NCBI RefSeq assembly: GCF_902806685.2
Contig: NC_048549.1
Location: forward strand, 1,054,001-1,118,000
Source: Maniola hyperantus
Lineage: Eukaryota; Arthropoda; Insecta; Lepidoptera; Nymphalidae
Direction: 5' to 3'
Length of the DNA: 64,000 bases
Shown: piece by piece, positions 53,201 to 63,465 of the stretch
Layout of the letters: each line of letters starts with the position of its first letter
Position numbering within the stretch: the first letter of the stretch is position 1
Program-made: the position numbers and the translations under genes
Notes under the pieces: model-generated
What the model saw: the letters and a program-made list of their open reading frames with translations, nothing else
Databases searched by the model: none
What the model was told of the DNA's origin: nothing

Positions 53201-56200
53201 GAACGTATCTAAGAGGTGGCGCTGCGCTGATTTATTTGGGTCCAAAATTGTAAAAAATTTTGTTCGCTTGGGCATATCTTGTCATTTATATCGATGGGTT
53301 AGTACGCTTTTAGCAAGAACTGTCCAATCAAAACCGACCATCAGTGTCACGTTCAGTAAAGATGTTCCGCGGAGTTTGCTGGAGGCATATTAATCGATGT
53401 TCGCGATAGCCACTAAAGGAATCGATTCCTGACTTAAAATTATGTCGATTCTGATGTCTTCCTCTAAGTTAGTTTTAGAACTAGCTGATGCCCGCGACTT
53501 TGTCCGCGTGGAATTAGGTTTTTTTAAAAATCCCGTGGGAACTTTTTGATTTTCGGGATAAAAAGTTTATCTATACCCATGCAAAAAACATGTCAATCCG
53601 TTGCACAGTTGCGACATGATTGAAGGCCAAACCAACAACTATAAGGGTTTCGTTTTTAATTTTGAGGTACGGAACCCTAAACATGATAGATGAGTCCCGT
53701 CGTGACCAAGACCCGTGCAATTGGGTTGAAATATCGACAAATAAAAACAAAAATTAATCGTGGTATGTACCCGTTTTATACATTACACCAAAAATATGTC
53801 GTTAAACCACGAAATAAGCTTAAAATCATATGATAGAATAGGTAGGTACCTACCATTCACGTTACTTCTATAAGTTAGGTTCTAGGTATTCGAGGCGCCA
53901 TTCATTCTGCCAGTAGTAGCTAATAGCAAGCACTTGACTCCATTTCCCAGTCGGCCACTCAAAGCTATCGAGTTGATCAGCGCAGTACCAATAGATTCGA
54001 TCATTTAATTGCCGACGCATCCCATTATGGTTCAACGCACTTCGATTAGGGAATCGAATGGGGTCTTACTTTGCTTTTGCCCGACGCAAGATAGTTTTGC
54101 TTTTGCGATAAGATGATTATTAGTGATGTAACGAATATTCGCATTCGCGGATATTTGCATATTCGCATTCGCGAAATTACTGCGATATTTTTTTGATGTT
54201 GGTTAATAAAACAAAATCCTTAATTTCTTATTTTTTTAATGTAATAAAAACCGGTCAAGTGCGAGTCAGGCTCGCGCAATGAGGGTTCCGTACTACAGTC
54301 GTATTTTTTCAACATTTTGCACGATAATTCAAAAAGTATGATGCTTAAAAATAAAAAAAAATGTGTTTTAGAATGAACAGGTGAAGACCTTTCATATGAT
54401 ACCCCATTTGATATAGTCACTCACTTCGAAAGTTGAAAATACTAATTATTAGTTCATGACCACAATTTAATTTTTTTTGTGTTATCTAACCCTAAATTCA
54501 CGGTTTTCAGATTTTTCCCCAAATGTCAGCTATAAGATCTACCTACCTGCCAAATTTCATGATTCTAGGTCAACGGGAAGTACCCTGTAGGTTTCTTGAC
54601 AGACAGACAGACAACAAAGTGATCCTATAAGGGTTCCGTTTTTCCTCTTGAGGTACGGAACCCTAAAAAGTAAATTAACCTCGTAATCACATTATCAGTC
54701 TTCTCATTATCATTTAGTGACATTTATTTATTTAACTTTGGACATGAATGACACTTCAATCGGATGCGTTCATATAATTCGGCTAATCTCGGAACAAAAA
54801 ACAAACGGAACGCACTTCGTTCGAACGGGACTGCCGCCTAAGTCACCAAGCCATAGACAAATGGCGCCAAATTTAAAAACTGAGTTTTAATACAAAAACT
54901 GAGTATTCGCACTTGCATTCGCGAATGTTGGCAGCAGATATTCGCTCACCCGCACCGGGTTAGCGCAGGGGCTGTGCGGCTCAGGTTCTTTCGGGGCACG
55001 GCTGCTTCGGAAGGTACCTGTGCAAGATCGCAGGTAGAGAGTCTACTGAGGAGTGCCATGAGTGTGGCAGCGCCGTAGACACGGCGCAACACACTCTGGC
55101 AGAGTGCCCAGCGTGGGCTGAGTCGCGAGAGACGCTCGTGGCGGCAGTGGGGCAAGACCTCTCCCTGCCAGCCGTGGTCAAAGCCATGGCGGACAGCGAT
55201 GGGTCTTGGAAAGCGGTTGAGTCCTTTTGCGAGGAGATAATGTCGCAGAAGGATTCGGCGGAGCGCATGAGAGAAGATGATTTCGACTCTCATGCCATCC
55301 GTCGTAGGAGGGTCGGGCGTAGGCGAGCCGCCCACGACCGCCGCCTACCCCCTTGAGAAGGACTCTCGGGCAATGGACGCGGGGAGTCTATCGTCCGGAA
55401 AGAAACCAGTCCTCGAGTCGGGAGGCGCACCTTCGTGTTACTGGTGCGCCTCAGACGGGGTGTAGGGATGTTAATGGTCCCCTGAGGTGGGTCCTTAGCA
55501 GGCGCCGCTGGCTGGGTTGCGCGAACGTGTTTGGCCCCGTAGCCCAGCCACCAGGCGATGCGTGGAACATCGTGGGGTTTTAGTCGGTAAGAGTCCGACA
55601 TAACCTCCGTACCTCCCCGGGTGCGGTGGCATCCATGAGGATTTCCCCACGGAAAAAAAAAAAAAAAAAAAAGGGCTGTGCGGCTGTGCGGGGCGTTCCC
55701 TCCCCAATTACCATCTCGACCTGTGACGTACTACAAGTATGTTTACTTGTAAGAGATGTATTTTTATCGTTTGTTTTTCTTCAGTCGAGCCGGATGCAAT
55801 CAATCAGCGTCCTGGCGGGTATCGTTGCAAGCAAAAAATAAATAAGGGCTCCCTATCATCTCGTTGAGGTTGCAGGTTATAGAGCTTTGACGCATTGGGT
55901 CAGCCACGCTGGCCACACACGATCAAGTTTACCATTCAAGTTTGCAGCGGACTTGAAGCGACGTCCCGTAAACTTAACGGTGTATGGCTATCAGTGTGCA
56001 TGATGCCAGCACACTGACGGTGTATGGCTATCAGTGTGCATGATGCCAGCACACTGACGGTGTATGGCTATCAGTGTGCATGATGCCAGCACACTGACGG
56101 TGTATGGCTATCAGTGTGCATGATGCCAGCACACTGACGGTGTATGGCTATCAGTGTGCATGATGCCAGCACACTGACGGTGTATGGCTATCAGTGTGCA

Positions 56201-59200
56201 TGATGCCAGCACACTGACGGTGTATGGCTATCAGTGTGCATGATGCCAGCACACTGACGGTGTATGGCTATCAGTGTGCATGATGCCAGCACACTGACGG
56301 TGTATGGCTATCAGTGTGCATGATGCCAGCACACTGACGGTGTATGGCTATCAGTGTGCATGATGCCAGCACACTGACGGTATATGGCTATCAGTGTGCA
56401 TGATGCCAGCACACTGACGGTGTATGGCTATCAGTGTGCATGATGCCAGCACACTGACGGTGTATGGCTATCAGTGTGCATGATGCCAGCACACTGACGG
56501 TGTATGGCTATCAGTGTGCATGATGCCAGCACACTGACGGTGTATGGCTATCAGTGTGCATGATGCCAGCACACTGACGGTGTATGGCTATCAGTGTGCA
56601 TGATGCCAGCACACTGACGGTGTATGGCTATCAGTGTGCATGATGCCAGCACACTGACGGTGTATGGCTATCAGTGTGCATGATGCCAGCACACTGACGG
56701 TGTATGGCTATCAGTGTGCATGATGCCAGCACACTGACGGTGTATGGCTATCAGTGTGCATGATGCTAGCACACTGACGGTGTATGGCTATCAGTGTGCA
56801 TGATGCCAGCACACTGACGGTGTATGGCTATCAGTGTGCATGATGCCAGCACACTGACGGTGTATGGCTATCAGTGTGCATGATGCCAGCACACTGACGG
56901 TGTATGGCTATCAGTGTGCATGATGCCAGCACACTGACGGTATATGGCTATCAGTGTGCATGATGCCAGCACACTGACGGTGTATGGCTATCAGTGTGCA
57001 TGATGCCAGCACACTGACGGTGTATGGCTATCAGTGTGCATGATGCCAGCACACTGACGGTGTATGGCTATCAAAGCTTCGTAGTGGCACTCATGCCATC
57101 AAAATGAATCTAATAACGTATCATTTATCAAAATTGGTTGAGCCGTTCAGTGGTTACAAGCGGACATAGGAAGGGACATACAAACATACAGGTCTAACAC
57201 ATAGGTGTTGTTATTAGGGCGCGTATATCTTCCTTTTGGGAAAGATTGCGTAGCTCTGATAACAGCATACTCCGAGTGGTGGGCCTGGACCTACGTAGTC
57301 CAATGATAGCACATTGGATCTTGACACATCGAAATGCGAATAGAAAATAGCTCTGCACACCTTTATTGTGCAGTTTTGACTTAAATAATTTTATTTTTAT
57401 TTATTATTACACTAGCTTATGCTCGCGACTTCGTCCGCGTGGACCACACAAATTTCAAAACCCTATTTCACCCCCTTAGGGGTTGAATTTTCAAAAATCC
57501 TTTCTTAGCGGATGCCTACGTCATAATTGCTATCTGCATGCCAAATTTCAGCCCGATCCGTCCAGTAGTTTGAGCTGTGCGTTGATAGATCAGTCAGTCA
57601 GTCAGTCAGTCAGTCAGTCAGTTAGTCACCTTTTCATTTTATATATTTAGATTTACCTAATTAATTTGCTTATTATATATTTAGGTATGAATATTTACTT
57701 ATTTTAATTTTGTATATTCTTGTTTGTGTGCTTTGGGTTTTTACTTTAAATAAAGAAACTTATTATTATTATTGTTATAGGTAACCCACCTCTGGGTTTC
57801 GCCGCAGTCGGGTAAAAAGTGGAGCATTAGGCCTCTGGCATTCTTTCTGTTTAAATCTAAATTGATTAAAAACATCTTCGAGTGCCGGTCTGGTAATGGT
57901 ATGATAACATTGAATTCGTGTACATGTGTCTGGGATTTCTCCTATAAGTTAAAACGGATAAAGCTGATCGCAGATCACAGCTGTCGCGAAAGCCGCATAT
58001 GTCGTACGCGTCGTACGCTAGTACGTCACGTACGTAGTAGGTGCGCGTCGTAGCATTCGCCTAAGGACGTGCCAAAAATTTCGGATAGTGTCACCAGCAA
58101 TCGCAATCGTCATTCGCATATCTACCACAATAAGAATAAGAATAAGAATAATTTATTTTGAATTTAGAATTTAGACACAAGAAACAAGTTTCCTACCCTC
58201 TGCACTAGGAAAACCCTGTATTGCAGAAGGCAGTTACATGTTTTTTTTTTAAACTAAGGACTTAATATATTATATCTTATATTATACTAAAATTATAGGT
58301 AAGAGAACGAGTTTCCTACCCTGCACTAGGAAAAAACCTGTGTTGCAGAAAGGCAGTTACAAGTTTCCTATAGGTACTACTACATAAGTAAAGGTACTAA
58401 TAACATAGTTTTTTTCTCACGGCTGAGTAAATACGATATAGTGGATATCTTTTATATTGTCTGTTTGTGTTTGTTAATGATTAACAGTTAAGTATGTGCG
58501 TGTTTCTTAAAATCCTTATTGATCATTCAGTTTGCGTTGCGTTGCGTACGATCTATTAGCTACGGCTCGGTCTAGTATGCGATCATGTTAAAACATACAT
58601 TAACGCATGTCTCCATGACGCATCTCTAGATATAGTCCGCGACAGGTCGAGATGGCAATCGGGATATGAGGCGGGTGGACGCCCCGCTTACCCACACGTC
58701 ACCCGCGCTCGCCCGCTCAGGGTAAGCGCGGGGGCTGTGCGGGTGTGCGGGGCGTTCCCTCCCCGATTGCCATCTAGACCTGTTGCTTAATATACGTACG
58801 TACACGTAAACCTAAATGAGCATCCTGTTTAAATAAAGTTTAGTCATATGGTTCATTTCGACGGATTTGCCCAACCTCAATGTGAGTAACATTCAAATAC
58901 ACGTGCGAATTTTTAGGGTTCCGTATCGCAAAAAGGAGAAAAGTACCCCTTACTCCGTCGTCTGTCTGTCAAGACTTGGAAAATCGAAACCTATACTTTC
59001 CCTTGACCTAGAATCATGAAATTTGGCAGGGTATGCAATGTCTTATAGCACAAGTAAAGGAAAAAATCCAAAAACCATGAATTAATGGTGTCATCTAAAA
59101 AAAAAAAAGTGTTTGTCGAAATAATATGTTTACTAAATCCATACTAATATTATAAATGCGAAAGTGTGTCCGTGTTAGTTAGCCTTTCACGGCCCATTCG

Positions 59201-62200
59201 TTCAAACGATTTCGACGAAATTTGGTACAGTGATAGCTTGAATCCCGGGGAAGGACATAGGCTACATTTTATCCCGGAAAATCAAAGAGTTCCCACGGGA
59301 TTTTAAAAAACCGAAATCCACGCGGACGAAGTCGCGGTCATCATCTATAGTCACATATAAATGGCGCTGACCGTTATTAACTTTCAGTGTTCTGCATAAA
59401 AGTGTTAGGTGTATCTTGTACGGTGGTACGGAACCCTTCGTGTGCGAGTCAGACTCGCACTTGACCGGTTTTTTGGTAGCACCACAAAATAGTACTTACC
59501 GAATACCGAAGGTTAGTTAGAAATCATCGATGACATTTTACAGAGACTTAAAATCGGTCATAACACGGTGATACTGATCTGGAAATAATATACAGGCGGT
59601 TATACCACGGTCATACTGATCTGGAAATAATATACAGGCGGTTATACCACGGTCATACTGATCTGGAAATAATATACAGGCGGTTATACCACGGTCATAC
59701 TGATCTGGAAATAATATACAGGCGGTTATACCACGGTCATACTGATCTGGAAATAATATACAGGCGGTTATACCACGGTCATACTGATCTGGAAATATAT
59801 ATTTTATCTTTCGAAGACAAAATAAACATTGAGGGGTAGTTTGGGGGTTATGGGTTATATCAATCAAGCTGTCAATTTATCAGTTAATGCGGAGTGACCG
59901 GCCGCCCCTTAATGACTCCACACCACACTGGCCATACAAGATCGATATTAAATGTTTTGTTTTATTGACATCCGTTAGATCATCATCATCATCATAATCA
60001 ACCCATCGCCGGCTCGATATTGAGGACGGGTCTTCTATCAAAATGAGAAGGGTTTGGCCATAGTCCACCACGCTGGAGGTGTGTGCCCGGGATCGAACCC
60101 CTGATCTCCGGAACAGGAGGCGGGCGTCTTAGCAACTAAACTATCACGGCAGAGATTTGTAATATTACCTACTTGTAGTTACAAGTTTATGCTCGCGACT
60201 TCGTCCGCGTGGACTACACAAATTTCAAACCCCTGTTTCACCCCTTTAAGGGTTGAATTTTCAAAAATCCTTTCTTAGCGGATGCCTACGTCATAATAGC
60301 TATCTGCATGCCAAATTTCAGCCCGATCCGTCCAGTAGTTTGAGCTGTGCGTTGGTAGATCAGTCAGTCGGTCAGTCACCTTTTCCTTTTAAATATATCT
60401 CTGGCACAGTCAACGTAACCTTGAAAAGTTTACACAAGTCCTTAATACTAACTGATTACACTTTTTTCTCTCCAGGCAACTTCATAACGACAGTGGCACT
60501 GCTCATGCATCCAAAACTGCGCGGTCACGTGACAACCATGTTTGTGCTTTCGCTCTGCGTGTCGGATCTCCTGTTCTGCAGCATCAATCTACCGCTTACA
60601 GCAAGCAGGTAACAAGATATACAACGTTAGTTTTAGTATACGCAAAACCTGAAAGTAGTTTGTTCAGAATCAGTAGCAGAATCGATTGCAATCATTTTTA
60701 CTACGGAGTACTTTAAAATCTTTAAAATCCTGCAAGTTTGGACACCTAGTTCAATGACCGCAAGCACCAGCTGATTCGAGTCGCGCGAGCGGGAGCGCGC
60801 ACGATCGACGCCAGCCGTCTCGTTCGCTCACGGCCGTGTGCTTGTGGTAACCATGTTTTTACGGGACTTTCCAGGTCTTTAAACTATACCCGTATAAAAA
60901 TCATGTTGATCCGTTGCTCCGTTGCGACGTGATTGAAGGACAAACCAACAAACAAACACCCTTGCATTTATAATAATGGATTGATTTATTTAGATACATT
61001 ATTAAGTACATGGTTTCAGTAGTGATTGTAGTTATATTTGGTGTTGTTATTGTTATAAAATGTAAACCACAGTCCCGGCTAAAATCCTATATAAAAACAG
61101 GCCAAGTGCAAGTCAGGCTCCCGCACCAACGCGGTTCCGTACTACGGTCGTATTTTTTCGTCATTTTGCACGATAAATCAAAAACTTTTATGCATAAAAA
61201 TAAATAAAAATCTGTTTAAAAATTTACAGGTAAAGCCCTTTCATATGATACCCTACTTTCTTGGTATCTTACTTTAAAAGTTGAAAATACTAATTATTTG
61301 TTCAAAACACATTTTAAATTTTTTTGTGATGTGAGCACAAATTCACGGTTTTCAGATTTTTTCCCTAATGCTTGATAAGATCTACCTACCTGCCAAATTT
61401 CATGATTCTAGGTCAACGGGAAGTACCCTGTAGGTTTCTTGACAGACACAACAGACAGACAACGAGGTGATCCTATAAGGGCTCCTTTTTTCCTTTTAAG
61501 GTACGGAACCCTAAAAATACCATTGTAATTTGACGCCGTTCATAATAATTTAACAGCTGTCGTTGCCTGTCACTCGTCACTACAAATATTGCAATCGTGT
61601 CGGTATTAGAAATAGGTACCTACCTACTCCCTATTTTGTCAACTAACTAGTAACCCGCCCCGGCTTCGCACAGGTACCTTATTACAATTTTCGTGGGGAT
61701 CTCTAATTTAAAAAAATACTAGCGACCCGCCCGGCTTCGCATAGGTGCAATGTAGATACTAATGTGGTGTCATTGAGGTGTCATTGTCTCGGAAACTCTC
61801 AAATGAGAAAATTTTTTCCGACCTAATTCACATTATTTCAGTTTCTCTAGGGATCTCTAATTTTTTGAGAATTAAACTATAGCTATAAACCTTCCTCTTG
61901 AATCACTCTATCTATTGGTGAAAACCGCATTAAAATCCGCTGCGTAGTTTAAAGTAGTTTAAAAGATCTACGCGTTCATACATACATACATACAGACAGC
62001 GGGGAGCGACTTTATTTTATACTATGTAGAGATATAGATGTAGAATAGTAGTAGAATAAGCTGTGGTAGCCTAGTGGTTAGGACGTCCGCCTTTCAATCG
62101 GAGGTCGGGAGTTCGATCCCGGGCACGCACCTCTAAATTTTCGGAGTTATGTGCGTTTTAATTAATTAAATATCACTTGCTTTAACGGTGAAGGAAAACA

Positions 62201-63429
62201 TCGTGAGGAAACCTGCATGCCTGAGAGTTCTCCATAATGTTCTCAAAGGTGTGTGAAGTCTGCCAATCCGCACTTGGCCAGCGTGGTAGACTATGGCCAA
62301 ACCCTTCTCACTGTGAGAGGAGACCCGTGCTCTGTAGTGAGCCAGCGATGGGTTGGTCATGATGTAGAGATATATAGCCTATGTCACTCAGGAATAAGTA
62401 TTAATTCTACTGGTGAAAGAACTTAACAATTGAGCTACGAGTATGTATATATTGATATTGATATTCATCAACACGATGATAGACTCAGCTGCGCGATTGC
62501 GGGAGAATGACAGCTACAATGTCACGATCGCAATCACCTCTGATTGGTTGCCGCTCGCTCATTATTGGCTACAATGCATTATTGCGACAAGAATCGCACA
62601 AATCTAGCCAATCAGAACAATTGAGATTGTAATAATGATTGATGCATGTTTCCCGCAATCGAGGTGCTGATGTTATTAAAAGACTAGCTTCTGCCCGCGG
62701 CTTCGCCCGCGTGGCCTACAGGGAACAAATGGCATTTTTTTTTTCAGAAACAAATATTATAACATCAGGACCCTGCACCAGCGCCGAATAATACATATAA
62801 CCTTCCAACCCCCATTTATAACTTGAAAAATGACGGATTTTCATACAAACTTCCATCCCCCATTTAACCCACTTAGGGGTGGAATTTCGAAAAATCCTTT
62901 CTTAGTGGATTCCTACTCTTTACAAAGAATAGACCCTCCAAATTTCATGTCTTTAGGACCAGCGGTTTAGGCTGTGCGTTGATATATATGTCAGTCAGTC
63001 AGTCAGGACTTTGAATTTTATTTTATTACTAGCTTATGCTCGCGACTTCGTCCGCGTGGACTACACAAATTTCAAACTCCTACTTCACCCCCTTAGGAGT
63101 TGAATTTTCGAAAATCCTTTCTTAGCGGATGCCTACGTCACAATAGCTATCTGCATGCCAAATTTCAGCCCGATCCGTCCAGTAGTTTGAGCTGTGCGTT
63201 GATAGATCAGTCAGTCACCTTTTCCTTTTATATATTTAGACTAGCTTATGCTCGCGACTTCGTTCGCGTGGACTACATAAATTTCAAACCGCTATTTCAC
63301 CCCTTTAAGGGTTGAATTTTCAAAAATCCTTTCTTAGCGGATGCCTACGTCATAATAGCTATCTGCATTCCAAATTTCAGCCCGATCCGTCCAGTAGTTT
63401 GAGCTGTGCGTTGATAGATCAGTCAGTCA

Positions 63430-63465
<36 letters not shown>

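Noticed and set aside
54946..55335. 129-codon minus-strand frame
   Set aside because: Shadow of the plus-strand L3 reverse transcriptase C-terminus, which has the zinc-knuckle motif.
55981..57073. CRISPR-like regular repeat array
   Set aside because: There are no unique spacers: the whole 40-bp unit repeats head to tail. The setting is eukaryotic and no cas genes are present.
59538..59867. 109-codon open frame with a 14-residue repeat
   Set aside because: It arises from a 42-bp minisatellite whose period is divisible by three. No start context, splice sites or homology support a gene.
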